Below are positions 25,201-38,000 of a stretch of DNA of 64,000 bases, piece after piece. The DNA is taken from positions 19,787,879-19,851,878 of the forward strand of contig JARZZO010000003.1 of NCBI GenBank assembly GCA_030544215.1, in the 5' to 3' direction. How positions within the stretch are numbered: position 1 is the first letter of the stretch; each line of letters starts with the position of its first letter. Position numbers and translations under genes: made by a program. Below the pieces are notes generated by a model. That model did not search any database. It was given only the letters and a program-made list of their open reading frames with translations, and was not told the origin of the DNA. This stretch comes from Zantedeschia hybrid cultivar. Its lineage: Eukaryota; Streptophyta; Magnoliopsida; Alismatales; Araceae.

Positions 25201-26671
25201 TTCCTAGTGCAAATCGAACTCTACTCACGCTACCTGCAGTTTTCTTTACTGAAGACTTTTAAATTTAACTCCTTAAACGTTTGAATTAAGACAAACTCTC
25301 TTTTACAAAGTTTTCGAACTTTTTATTACCTTTCCTTCTAAACTTACTATTTTTAGATATATATACAAAATGATATGCCTATTTTACTAACATGCTGTTA
25401 TGAATGCTCCAAACTCATAAATCTGACAGATTTCCTTTTCATCCAAATATGTCCTCATTCTGACTAGTAAATGACTTATTTTAAATATATAATCTTCATA
25501 AAACTTCGAGACTTTTGAGTCAATATTCTAATGTGAGTTTTCTTACTCAATTTAGAATTTTATATATGGAGTTATGCTTAAAATACTAGGACTATATCAA
25601 GTAAATCTATGTACAGAATTCTAATCCAAGTATGATTCTAATTATGACTTTCTACCAATTAGTTAGAATTTTAATTATATTCAAACTTATTATGTTTATG
25701 TTTTACTTACAATCTAAGTCAAATATGTTATACATAACTTTTTAGGTCGTGGTTAACCTTAATTATACCATATTTTGTTTCCTAATTCAAATCCTAATCC
25801 AATTAGGATTTGTTCTCTATGGGTAGCCCTTTCTAAAACTGATCTTTGATATTTTTGACCTCTCACACATCTGAATTAGTAACAATGATCTTCTATAAAG
25901 TTATAGATCTTTTTCGTCTCCTTCCAATGATATCAATTATGCCTTAATCCGAAATTTTTGTAGAAAGTTATCATTATTTTACTATGTTGTTGTCTAATAC
26001 ATCAACTCAAAATTTGCACTAAATTAGTGAGCTATTCTTAGTGGTATAATTAGACTATTGGACTTTCATAATTGAGTTAATTAGATTAAATTAAGTTACT
26101 TAAACTCAGTCATGAATTCTTATAATTAATTAATTGGTCTAATTTAAATTAATTAAATTTATTAATAGTTGTAAAAGTATAAGGTATAACAAATGTACTA
26201 TAAATTATCGTAATTTTTCAATTCTAAAGTTGTCGATTTTAGGATCATGGGACTTGGTTCATAATAATTTGACTAAAAATCAAGTTATATCCTTATTCCT
26301 CTTTATTTTATAGAAATAAAAAAGATATCTCTTTCATTCCCTATATTCTTGATCCAATATAATAGGACCTTGGATTTAACACTTTTTAAATTTTAAGCCT
26401 CGTATGAAGAATCTAAGTTCTAAAAAATTCATATTTTTAATAAATATCACATACAATATTATGCATCATTCTACAAAATTATTGATGATTATGTTTTTGA
26501 CTTCCTAATCAGGCCTTGTTATCAACTAAAAAGTATAGTATGTTCTAAACATGACCAATTTAGATGTTATTTGGTGACAATGCACTATAGATTATCATAA
26601 ATTTTCAATTCTAAGGTTGCTGATTTTAGGATCAGGGAGCTTGGCTTATAATAATTTGACTAAAAATCAAG
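22295..26671. repeat. Tandem duplication of about 390 bp, one unit split by a solo LTR
   Basis: Unit A is 22295-22598 plus 26197-26284. Unit B is 26285-26671 and abuts it directly. Shared text includes CTCTTTATTTTATAG, TTATCAACTAAAAAGTATAG and ATAATTTGACTAAAAATCAAG. Unit B has the uninterrupted order where unit A carries the insertion. Confidence 0.85.
22599..26191. mobile_element. Solo LTR, 3593 bp, perfect AATGT target duplication
   Basis: Starts TGTTACGCCC and ends GGTATAACA, giving TGTTA/TAACA termini. AATGT stands at 22594-22598 and 26192-26196. There is no gag-pol sequence inside. The neighbouring duplicate (26285-26671) preserves the unoccupied target, which confirms both boundaries. 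The superfamily is not proven; length and termini suit a gypsy-type LTR. Confidence 0.88.
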
Positions 26672-27489
26672 ACTAGAGAAGAATAAGCACCACATTAGTT
26701 GACCATATTTCAAAATTCAAGTAGATAAAATATTGCAACTATAGAAAAATTAAAAGATAATATTTTATGATACCAACCCCAAAAGACAACATATAGTTGG
26801 CATGACTCTCTAACTTATTACGGCAAGTTCACGAGAAGCAGTTGCCAATTCAATGAGCTGACGTCTATTCTCCTATACTTTTGAGTATTGGCTAAATTGA
26901 TCCCTCACAAAAATGTACCAAAAAGGATGGGTTGAACTCATCTAGCTAGTATGTTAAAGTTGACACATCCCTTCAGAAAAAAAAATTACACTCAACTGTA
27001 TTGAGCTTGACATGAAATATTCTTTTAGAAACTTTTCTAACATATTATTATCAAGAATTACTTTCATATTAACCATCGATACATGCAAAATATCATAAAT
27101 GCCACTATTTCCTATGCAATATCATATATCATCGTTATAATGATATAGTATCTTACTTTCCATTGTCATTACTTTTCGTCTCTTTAATTAAATCAAATAT
27201 GGTTAAATATTAACTATAAGTGTAAAAAGTCAGTGATGTCCTTTGGTTACTATGTGTGTGTGATGCCCAACATCTTTGACTTGCCGTCCATGAGGGATTA
27301 AGATCTTCTACTTCACTTTTTTTATATCATTGATGCTCTACTCACTCTAATTAGGTTAAGATCTTTGAAAAGTAGGAATTTACCTTCTTTTTAGTTCCAC
27401 ATTTCTCTTGTCATAATAAATAAATCAATGAAATGAATGTAAAGTACAAATGATGTAAAAAAAGTAAAGTAGAAGATCTCAATCCATCG
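26672..27489. other. AT-rich intergenic DNA; nothing recognised
   Basis: No supported ORF. A region near 27290-27490 shows an inverted resemblance (AGATCTTCTACTTCACTTTTTT and AAAAAAGTAAAGTAGAAGATCT described as arms near 27302 and 27458), possibly a small MITE-like hairpin. Confidence 0.35.
27302..27480. repeat. Hairpin-like inverted repeat, possible MITE
   Basis: The arm AGATCTTCTACTTCACTTTT near 27302 is complementary to AAAAGTAAAGTAGAAGATCT near 27460, one mismatch in 20. The arms face each other across about 140 bp. A target duplication was not identified. Confidence 0.5.
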
Positions 27490-28370
27490 ACCAGTCGGCA
27501 CCTACACTCTCCACCAATACTATCATCAACCTCCTCCTCTTATGCTGCCACCGCGGAGGGCGTCCTCCTCGGTATCCACACCTTCGACGATTCCCCAAAT
27601 TTCATGATTGCCTCCACCTTGTCGCCACCATCTCATGTAGTTGACATTGATGGCATTGTTAGGGCTGGTGTTGCTATTGTGGAGGGGCTCCAGGGCACTA
27701 GTGGCGGCTCTGTTGTTGTGTTGGGTAGAGAGGTCAAACCCCTTCTGGTGTAGCAGTAGCTAATCCACTCATTCTCCAACTTTGCCCTCTCCATCTCTTG
27801 CTCTTTGTTCCTGCTGAAGTGTAACCACTACCTCTCTAGCTCTAGTGCCCGCTGTTGGTACCCCACTTGTCGCTCCTCAATCTCTATTGCCCACCACCGC
27901 AGCCACTAGTGTTGTGATCGTGTCTACGTTGCCAGCTCTGCCTTCAGCTACTACGATGATGATGGCCATAATGTTGTGGGGAAGAGAGGCAACAAGGAGG
28001 ATAACCTTCTCTACCTTTTCAACTAGGAAGGGTCAGCTATCGACAACCCCTTGTAGGACTGTACGAGGTGGGCCTATAGTGGACATAGCTTCCAGACTGC
28101 CAGTGGAGCTGATGTCGGCATTGGCGACAGTAGCGCAACTCCTATGGTAGGAGCGCATCATGTCGAAGAAGAGGTGCTTGGAGTTGAGGAGCTTGTGGAC
28201 CTCCTCCTTGGCCTTGGGGGAAAGGTGGTCCATTCCGTCGAGGAGCGCGTGGTTCTTCTAGTGGCAGTGGCGACGAAGGTGTTGCCTCTTTGATGGGGAT
28301 GAAGACAGTGCCCCCCTCTCTCCCCCTTGTGAAGGAGGCAATTTAGTCTCTTGTGCATGTTAGTTTCTAA
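27490..28370 (-). pseudogene. GC-rich coding-like remnant, family unknown
   Basis: This island is clearly GC-richer than its AT-rich surroundings. On the minus strand the reading from 28233 (MDHLSPKAKEEVHKLLNSKH and onward) uses almost only G- or C-ending codons for its first 30 residues, as real plant genes often do, then decays and meets a stop at 28033. The frame is open again to about 27895. Other frames also stay open, so this may be a gene fragment or a captured piece. I do not recognise the protein. It ends about 500 bp before the chaperonin start. Confidence 0.3.
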
Positions 28371-28876
28371 TTCTAATGACTGTCAATAGATTTTAACCAT
28401 AATGACATTTATGATAATATAATATTATTAGGAGGGTCTACAGGATATTGCATAAATAAGAGTGACATTTATGATATTTTGTATGTTAACAATAATTAAT
28501 ATGATATTAACCTTATTATCAAATAAACAATGATAATTGACTATAAGTTCGATCTACTCCTGTGCGAAAAAGATCCGCACTCCTTACAAACATGTCTACC
28601 AGTTCTGTTTCGCGTGGAACCTGAATTGACAGCCTATCCATGAAAGCTCAATCATGATCCGGAACCGCGAGTAAGACCGGACACCATGATGCCATCAAGG
28701 ATCCAGCACCAATCACCCCCATTTCGGAGCACCGGAACCGACCCGTTTACGGACCCGATTTCTATCCGTCCCGGCGAGGGGCTCACGGGGCTGCATATAA
28801 ATTTCCCACCACCTTCGATCACAACCTTATCCTGCCCTCCAAGAACAGATACGAAAAAATATCCAGAGAGCAAACC
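28371..28876 (+). promoter_or_regulatory. Promoter and 5' leader region of the chaperonin gene
   Basis: The short interval between the GC-rich remnant and the start codon. It becomes GC-rich from about 28650. A good TATA element lies at 28795-28802, and the leader to the ATG would then be about 45 nt. Confidence 0.5.
28795..28802 (+). promoter_or_regulatory. Putative TATA box of the Cpn60 beta gene
   Basis: ATATAAAT preceded by GCTGC, 75-82 bp before the ATG at 28877, which predicts transcription starting near 28830. Confidence 0.55.
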
Positions 28877-29053
28877 ATGGCACCCAGTTCTTCGGCTACC
28901 CTCCTCTCCAAGACGGCTCCTTTTAGCGCGCCTTCGTCTCCCAGGAGGCTCCCATCTCCTCATCTTCCCCATCCCTCTCTTGGCTTCGCTCCAAGATGCA
29001 TGGCCAAGGAGCTCCACTTCAACCATGGCCTCTCTGCCACCAAGAAACTTCAG
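28877..29053 (+). CDS. CPN60B4: Cpn60 beta exon 1 (transit peptide)
   Basis: 177 bp, residues 1-59. MAPSSSATLLSKTAPFSAPS opens a typical stromal transit peptide. The mature protein probably begins near MAKELHFN (residue 42). Donor CAG|GTCTGT. Confidence 0.88.
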
Positions 29054-32000
29054 GTCTGTAAGCATTTTTACTCAAAACTTGGGCATAAGTGAGAGTGTGT
29101 CTGATGTTTGCGTCTCAGGTTTGATGTGTTTGCTATGCTTGTTTATGGATTCACAGGCTGGTGTGGACTTGGTAGCAGAGCTGGTTGGGGTGACCCTGGG
29201 TCCAAAGGGGAGGAATGTGGTGTTGCAGAACAAGTATGGGCCCCCTAGGATTGTTAATGATGGGGAAACTATCCTTAAGGAAGTAAGTATGCTCGCATGG
29301 AAGTTGGACGGAAGACATTCGAATTATGTCTTTCTATTTTTCCCCAGATGGAAAAGATGGTCATTTGATAATTTCATCAGCGAAGATGTCGTGCAGAATA
29401 AATGTTAAGCTAGGTTCTGACCGTTGTGATCTTTATAAGTTTGAAATGGAATATTAGATTATTTAATTTTGAGTCTTAAGGGTCATCTTGTTTGACGTAA
29501 AATATCAAACTTAAAATTTCCGATTTTATAATTGGGGAAAGTAAGATCTCCAATTTTAAAATTACTACTTTTAAAGATATTCGTTCTGGGTTTTGGTATA
29601 CTGATTTTATAATTGGTGAAAGTAAAATATCCAATTCTAAAATTACTAGTTTTTAAAAAATTGGTTTTGGTTTTCGGTAATTTTCAACTGAAGATCTAAA
29701 TCAGATAATACGAATGCTACACGAATGAACATGAATTTGAAATAGAGCAATTTTTGGCTCCAAATTTTAAGGAAAACACCATAAAACAATTTGCAGCATC
29801 CTGAACATATCTGAGGTCATTTGGTTTGATGTGAAATGCGCAAAATGTTGTCAAACACTGATTTTAGGTCTCATAGAAGTGCAGTGTTTTACAACATTTT
29901 ACGGTGTCTTATGTCAAACCAAACAGCACCAAAGAAAACACCATTTTTGGGCATGTTACGATGTTTTACAGCACACCAAATGTTCCTTTGTTTTATGTGG
30001 GAGTAACAGGAAAAATGAATGAGACATCTTTCTGTTCAAATCTTTTTGCTTTCCCTCTATGCTATTTCAATCCTTTAAGTCACTCCTAGTCATGCTTCTT
30101 AAGGTTGAGTTGGAAGATTCGCTGGAGAATGTAGGTGTAAAATTGGTAAGACAAGCTGGAGCAAGGACGAATGATGTTGCTGGGGATGGTAGCACAACGT
30201 CTGTTGTTCTTGCACAAGGTCTAATTGCGGAAGGTGTTAAGGTATGGAGTCTATGGACTGAGCAGCGCTGTTGTCTATCATCTACAATTCATCTTCCTTC
30301 ATCCCCTCCAGTCACATGCCTTTCTGCCTGTAAAAAGAGATTGTTAATTGGTAGTAGCACCTGTGTGTGTTTTAAATCGTATAATTGAGTTTCTTATGTA
30401 CACAGAAGCTATGAGCTATGTATGCTTAGTATGTTAATGATCTACTATTTACAAGCAGTAGGCAAGTTCTAGGCTGTAAACGTAGTCCTAACATGTACAT
30501 TGGAGCAAGATGATAACATAGCACATTTTTACTCAACGGGAACCACCTGGTTGTCATCATTTGATTGCTCTCTATGAATTCTGCAAATTGCATCATATCT
30601 TCGGAACCCTATACAATTATTCATGATGATGATTTGACATACTGGCTCATTTTTCTTTAGGAATTTTGTGATCCTTTTGTTCCAACAGTCTAGTAAAATA
30701 ATTCTTGGGGCTATAGGCTTTTTTTATCTTCCCATATTTTTCATAGCAATGATTAGTCCATCAAAATCTTTGAGGTCATCTGGGGGAAGAAACTCAAAAC
30801 ACAGCTAATTCCATTCTGGTTGCAGTCATGAAGCTTACTTTGCCAATGAAAACTATAGGTTCTTGCTGCAGGAATGAACCCTGTACAAGTTGCACGTGGA
30901 ATTGAAAAGACTGCAAAGGCTCTTATTTCTGAACTCAAATTTATATCTAGAGAGGTACGTTTAACGTCTTACGATGTTTTCTTTTGTGTAAAGTATATTT
31001 TTTGTTTTAATTTTCTTACATTTTGAATTATTCATTTTCACCCCCCACACCCGTGCACGCACTTGGTCAGTGAAAGAAGTATCATCGTCCCAAGCGCAGT
31101 GATGCCTACATCTACTGGTTGCCAGCAATCTTACTCTCTTACAAAATAGTTGGTGGTCTTATAAGATTACTGAATAAGATGGAGAACATTAACATTAATT
31201 GCTATTAGTCATTGGTAATCGATTTCCAGCTGTTTTTACTGGTTTTATTTCCAGTTGTTTTGATAGTGCATGAATTACTGATTATTAAGCATTTTTACAT
31301 CAAGAAATCACAAGATCAAGACTCCATTCTTTGAGTTTGAATGCACTGATTGGAAGATCAACCTTCCCCTTTCTTAGTTGTGTGTTTCCATAATGGTCAG
31401 GCCAATGCGTTTTGGGGCTCAGAGTAATCAGGGAGCTGGTACTCTTTGTTTTATGACCTTGAAGAACAGTAAATTTACTTATCCTCTTAAAAGTCCTGGC
31501 TATTCAGACACTGCTATGCTGTTGTGTGTCTTCTATTTACATAACTGGCCTAGACACTGTAGCATTCTGATCATGAGTGTAGCATCCATAGATGTCAGCT
31601 CATTGTTTGATAACTTGATATGATAATTTCTTTTCCATAAGACAATAGCCCTTGTATTTATTTTTAGTGGCAGGATTAGGGCATTAGTAATCACCATCCT
31701 CCAGAGAAACAAAAACACCGTAATTCCATGCACAATCAATAGCTATATTGTTCATAGTTTGAAATTTAGGGTTAAAAGCTGATTTTGAAGAAGTTTGTAG
31801 TGGTAATTATTTGTGTGATATTGGATAATCATCATCCTTGTGGGAATGGTTTATGTTATAGATTATGAAGTCCTAAGGTGAAAGTAGATAGTGCCACATT
31901 TTTATTAGACTGAAAAAAGGTTTCACAAGGATAAAAGAGAAGGAAAACTATCCCATAAAGTCGCTTGACACATAAAAAACTCCTCACCAAAAAAAAAACA

Positions 32001-35000
32001 TTATGTCTCCAAAAGATATTGATCATATGCGAGAGCCAACTGCGAGATGGTGACAGGCATTTTACCACCCAAAATTACTTAAAGCTGCAGCCTGGTGACC
32101 CTCCACCCTTCATAATAGTCTAGCCCACTTTGAAACACAATCATAGATGATCATAAATACTGACGCGGGACGACTACCAAAACGGGTCCGAACTAGAGTC
32201 ACGATCCGAAACCAGCAAATGTAGCGTACAGGTACGGCAAATACTCATCGAGAGTCCATGTTTTCATGAAGATAACCACGCAACGCAAGTCACACGTAAC
32301 TCAAGTATCGCCCGCTCACAGTGATAAAATAACAGGACCGGCGTAGTAAGGACTACCGCTAGGCTAGGACAACATCAAACGCAATCAATATGCTCAATTT
32401 AACGACAAGGGATGGACCTCACACTCACAATCTGGCAATCATGAATAATATCTAGCTAGGATCCTACTCTCAGGCACGGGAACATGTATGACCATATAAT
32501 AAACGACAAGTTGACAAGGGAATATGGGCACAAAAATAAAAACACTAACCGACCCACTGTAGAGTGGGGTCACGATCTTAACAGCCGTTATTCTGCAAAC
32601 CACCCGCCTCCTTGCAAACGCACCACAGCAACGGAAGACGAACTGAGTTGCCACGTGGGTTCGCTGGGAAGCTAGACGAGGCCCCGCTTCGGTGTAACGG
32701 CGGTGGCTGACGTCTGGGTGGTCCACGTCGCAGGGATTCCCGAGCGATGGAGGGGAAGTTCGCGGGACGACCCGTCCGTAACCTGCAACGCGGAGCAACC
32801 AGCCGGAATCCGACTGTGGCGGACTGCCGGTGCTCGAGGAGATCAGTGTGCCGTCCGGAGCCGGTGCGCGACGGGATGGAGGCCGCAGGGCGGCTGGTCA
32901 GGACCGACGTTGGCGGGGCTGAGGAGCCCGCGGAGTAGGCCTGTCCGGCCTGGTCTCGACGGAGAGCTCGGGGCCGCGTGCGGCGGTCGGAGAGCTCGTC
33001 GGGACCCTGCTTCGGCCCCGTGTGCGGCGGAGCGGGCGGAAGGAACTCGCGGGGCCACGCACAGGGGTGCTGGATGGATGGCGTGCGCGGAGAGAGAGGG
33101 AGGATGCGGGTCCGCGGCCTGCGTGTGGGGTGCTGACGGAATAGGGGCGAGCTCGTGGGAGACGGAGGGGAAAGGAGGGCTCTTCCGGCGCAGGCGGGAA
33201 TCCTCAGTGACCCGCCCAGCGCGCGTGTGTCGCGAACAGGGGCGACGGGTGACCTGTGAGGAGGATAGCCGATTCGGCGGGAGGCTCGGATCGCCTGGCC
33301 GACGCCGGGTGCAGGGCCGGCGGCTCTTGGCGCTGTCGCCGGATGGGCGGTGTCGGCCCGCGGGGTTGCGGGCAAGGGCGGACCGGAGCAGCCCGCACTG
33401 GTTCGCTTACTGACGACCAGTCGCGTGGGGTTCCATAGTCGACGGCTTCTTGCCTGGCGCGAACGAACACGACGCAGAGGGGAAGAGGAGGAAAGCTGGG
33501 ACAGGAGGAAAAGAAGATCTCACACAGGGAGAGAGGGAAGAGGAAACTCAAGACAAAGAGGAAGGAGACGAGGAAGCTGGAGAAGAAGAAGACAAGGGGA
33601 GGAAGAAGAAGCACAGAGGAGCCGAGGGCCAATCGCACATGCGCGTGGCGGCGGCTGCAAATTTCTATTCAAATTCTTCAATGCCCCTCCAAAAGAGGCT
33701 AAAGTGCCTTAAATAGAATAAAAAAAACCCTAATAACCACAAATGACGTAATTAGCCCTAACATAATGCAGAAAATGCTAAATAAATAAAAAAAGAGATA
33801 ACTGGGCCTCATAATGGGCCTTACATCAATCCTAACTGCTCCTCAATACAATAAGTACATGCCAACACTAGGGAGGCCCATCGTCGAGCCACAAAGAAGC
33901 TGGGTAGGTTGCAGTCGTCCTCCTCCGACGGTACACGCGAGTCGGGTCGAACCGGATCCATACGCGGGTGTCCTCACCAATTCTCCCCGGCTGGGAAGAA
34001 CTCGACCCTGTCGAGTATGGGTCTCGCCCACTCTGATATCGCTCCAGAAGGTCCGGGTCGATCTGCTGCAGCTCCTCGCGTGTGATCCACGTGTCGTCTG
34101 TAGACGGCCGTCCTCTCCAGTGGACCAGATAGCGCTGATAGGCCCCATCCCTAGAAGTAACAACCTGCTCGTCCAGTATATGATCAATTTGCTCTCTCCG
34201 TGCTGGTAAGGAGGCTGGAAGTGGACACTCTTGGGTGGGGTCACTCGCAAGGGGGGTAGAAGGCTCAAACGGATCACTGGGTATCACTGCCGGGTCCCGA
34301 TAGGCCACCAAATATGAGATATTGAATGTGTTGCTGATGCCATAGTCGGATGGTAGATCCACCACATACGCGTTCGGTCCAATCCGTTTTATCACTCTGA
34401 AGGGGCCGGCTCCCCGAGCTTGCAGCTTCTTGACGGTTCCGGAAGGAAACCGCTCAGGTCGAACCCTGATCATCACGTAATCTCCCTCATGAAACTCCTG
34501 GGGTCGTCGATGTGCATCTGCCAGTTGCTTGTAACGCTCATTGCTGAGTTCAATGTGACGACGGATATCCTCATGCAGACTCCTAATATGATCAGCCAGG
34601 GACTGTGCAGACTCGGACGTATGGGACTGGATGGGTAAAGGAACAAGGTCAACGGGTCCCCTAGGCCTATAACCTGTAACAATCTCAAATGGACACATGC
34701 CTGTAGACCTATTGACCGAACTATTATATGCAAACTCAGCCTGCCAAAGCATCTGATCCCACCCTCGCGTACGCTCACCCACAAGACACCGCAGCAGGTC
34801 ACCCAGACTCCGATTGACGACCTCGGTCTGTCCATCGGTCTGAGGGTGATAGGCGGTGGAGAATTTCAGCTTGGTGCCCATCAAGTGCCAAAGGGTCTTC
34901 CAAAAATAGCTGACAAATCGAACATCCCGATCCGAGACGATGGTCTTGGGCAGCCCATGCAGACGAACCACACTCTCATGGAATAACTGGGCCACTCGAG

Positions 35001-38000
35001 ACGCATCAGATGTCTTCGAACAGGGGATAAAGTGTGCCATTTTGGAAAACCGATCGACGACGACCATGATAGAGTCGTGCTTTCGAATCGTTCGTGGCAG
35101 GCCCAAGACAAAATCCATACTAATGTCCTGTCACGGACAATCCGGCACGGGAAGAGGGGTGTAAAGACCAGTATTCTGCTTCTTCTGCTTTGCCGTAGCG
35201 CATATGCGGCACTGAGCAACAATGCGAGCAACGTCGCGCTTCAGGCTCGGCCAGAAGAATCTGTACTCAACAAGCTCAATGGTCTTATTCCGGCCAAAGT
35301 GACCGGCTAGACCCCCAGCGTGAACCTCCCACATCAAGAAATCGCGGACAGAGGTCCGGGGAATGCACAACTTGGATCCACGAAACAGATAGCCCTCCTA
35401 GAGGACGTACTCACTGTGCTCTCTAGAGGGCCCGGACTGTAGGGCCGAGTGGATCAGACCAAAGTCGGAGCAAGTAGGGTACTCGTCCCGCAACCTCTCA
35501 AATCCCGTGACTTCCACACTGACAACTGATAGAAGGGAAGATCGTCTGCTCAGTGCGTCAGCCACGCGGTTCTCCACACCCGCCTTGTGAGTCAGGACGA
35601 ATGTATAAGCTTGAAGAAACTCAACCCATCGACTGTGTCTCGGGTTTAGCTTCTTCTGGGCATGGAGAAACCGGAGCGCCTCATGGTCAGAGTATAATAC
35701 GAACTCCTGCGGTAGCAGATAGTGTCTCAAATACCTCAAAGCCTGCACTACCGCATAGAACTCCTTGTCATAGGTGGAGTACTTCAGTTTAGCATCATTC
35801 AATTTCTCGCTGAAGTATGCTATGGGATGGCCCTCCTGGCTCAAAACCCCACCTATGCCGACACCAGAAGCGTCGCAAGAGACCTCAAACACCCTCGAAA
35901 AATCAGGCAAGCGAAGGACAGGTGCTTGGGTCATGCGCTCCTTGATGTCACGAAAGGCTGAAGCAGCAGCCTTCGTCCACAGAAAGGCTCCCTTCCGAAT
36001 GCAATCAGTGATCGGAGCCGTGATGGAGCTGAATCCGCGAATAAATCGGCGGTAGAACGTCGCTAAGCCGTGAAAACTCCGCACATCATGGATAGACTGC
36101 GGCTCAGGCCATTCTACCACCGCTCTGATCTTTTCGGGATCAGCGGAGACGCCCTCAGAAGACACGATGAACCCTAAGAAGATCACTCGATCTGTCATAA
36201 ATGCGCACTTCTTAAGGTTCCCATACAAGCTCTCTCGACGAAGAGTAATGCACACCTGCCGAAGGTGCTCCACGTGGTCCTCCCTAGAACGGCTATAGAT
36301 AAGTATATCATCAAAGTATACGACCAAAAATGTGCCAATGAACGGTCGTAATACCTGAGTCATGAGCCGCATGAAGGTACTAGGGGCGTTGGACAGGCCG
36401 AAGGGCATGACCAACCACTCATAAAGTCCATCCTTCGTCTTGAAAGCTGTCTTCCACTCATCCCCAGGTCTAATCCGAACCTGGTGATAGCCACTCTTCA
36501 GATCGATCTTGGAAAATACAGTGGCTCCTGCCATCATATCAAGCATGTCATCGAGGCGGGGAATGGGAAAACGATACCTCACCGTAATGCGGTTGATCGC
36601 GCGACTATCCACGCACATTCTCCAAGTGCCATCTTTCTTTGGAGCAAGAAGTGCGGGAACGGCGCAGGGACTCATGCTCTCGCGAATGGAGCCCCTCGCC
36701 AGGAGTTCCTCAACCTGCCTCTGGAGCTCAGAATGCTCCTTAGGATTCATGCGATAGTGTGGCAGGTTGGGTAGGGTGGCTCCCGGAATCAGGTCGATGG
36801 CGTGCTGGATGTCACGCATAGGAGGAAGACCTTCCGGAAGATCCTCAGGAAAGATATCCTGAAACTCCTGGAGAAGAGAGGTGACCTCGGTAGGGTGCTC
36901 ACTCGGGGTCTCGGCAGTAACCTCTCTAACCGCTAAAAGAAACACATGATCACTCTCAGTCAAATCATGCTCAAGCTCCCTGGCAGAGATAAGCTGTAAA
37001 GCTACAGTAGAAGGTGTGCCAAGGAGGGAAGGCTCGCGAGTGCTGGTAATGTCCGATCTGGTCGGACGGGAACTGGAACATGTGCTCGCCAGAGCCGTGC
37101 TGAGAGTGGTGGCTGAGCTAACAGGCGTGGTGCTAGAAGGGGTAGCACCACCTGAAGGAAGTGAAGGGGTACTCGGGGATGCTGAAGAACTCCCCTGAGA
37201 AGTACCCTGCTGAGAGGACGCCCTAGGTCGGGAGGGCTGCAAAGTGATGAGCAGGTCGCCGTACTGGAATATGCAAGTGTTGGACCGGCCCTCCAGGGTC
37301 GCGTCCATATCATACAACCACGGCCTGCCAAGAATAAGACTCCCGACCTCCATAGGAAGAATATCACACCAGATCTCGTCCTCATATGGTGGGAAGTGAA
37401 TGGGAACAAGGTACCTCGTCTGGATGGGAATGGAAGTAGAATACATCCAAGAAACTCTGTAAGGACGAGGGTGACCAACAGCAGCCAACTCAAGGCGTGT
37501 GACGGCATTAGTGGAGATTGCGTTGATGCAACTACCACTATCAATGATCACCTTGCACACCTTGCCATCAACACGGTAGTAGGTGTGAAAGATAGTAGTG
37601 CGGCGCCAATCATCACACACCCTCGGCTGGGTCAGGGTGCATCTAACCACGCCAATCCTATCCTCACTAGGACGCTCCTCATTATCACCATCCCACAGAA
37701 ACTGAGCCTGGATGCAACCCACGATCTCCCCCTCAGAGTGAAAATCATCCGCCATCTCATCTCCAGCCTCATAGTTCACAGGCTGCAATGCGGGCTGGTG
37801 CTCCTCGGGGTCTACCTCTCCCATAACCATGGCCCTAGTCGGACACTGAGACTTGAAATGCCCAAATCCCTGACAATTGTAACACCGAATACGGGATCCG
37901 CCCTCCTGGGAGGACTCTCCTCTAATCGGGGCCTTCCCCTTATCCTCCCGCCTAGGTGGCGGGGTTCCCATAGGGGGACGGACAGGGGGGGCCGGTAAGG

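Noticed and set aside
28652..29065. 137-codon minus-strand frame over chaperonin exon 1
   Set aside because: Shadow of the promoter and transit-peptide exon.
32703..33413. Open frames of 236 and 265 codons in the chromovirus LTR, repeated in the second LTR at 40191-40901 and 40066-40863
   Set aside because: Open in several frames on both strands in GC-rich DNA, Arg/Ala/Pro-rich shadows without a motif. Their conservation between the LTRs only reflects the recent insertion.
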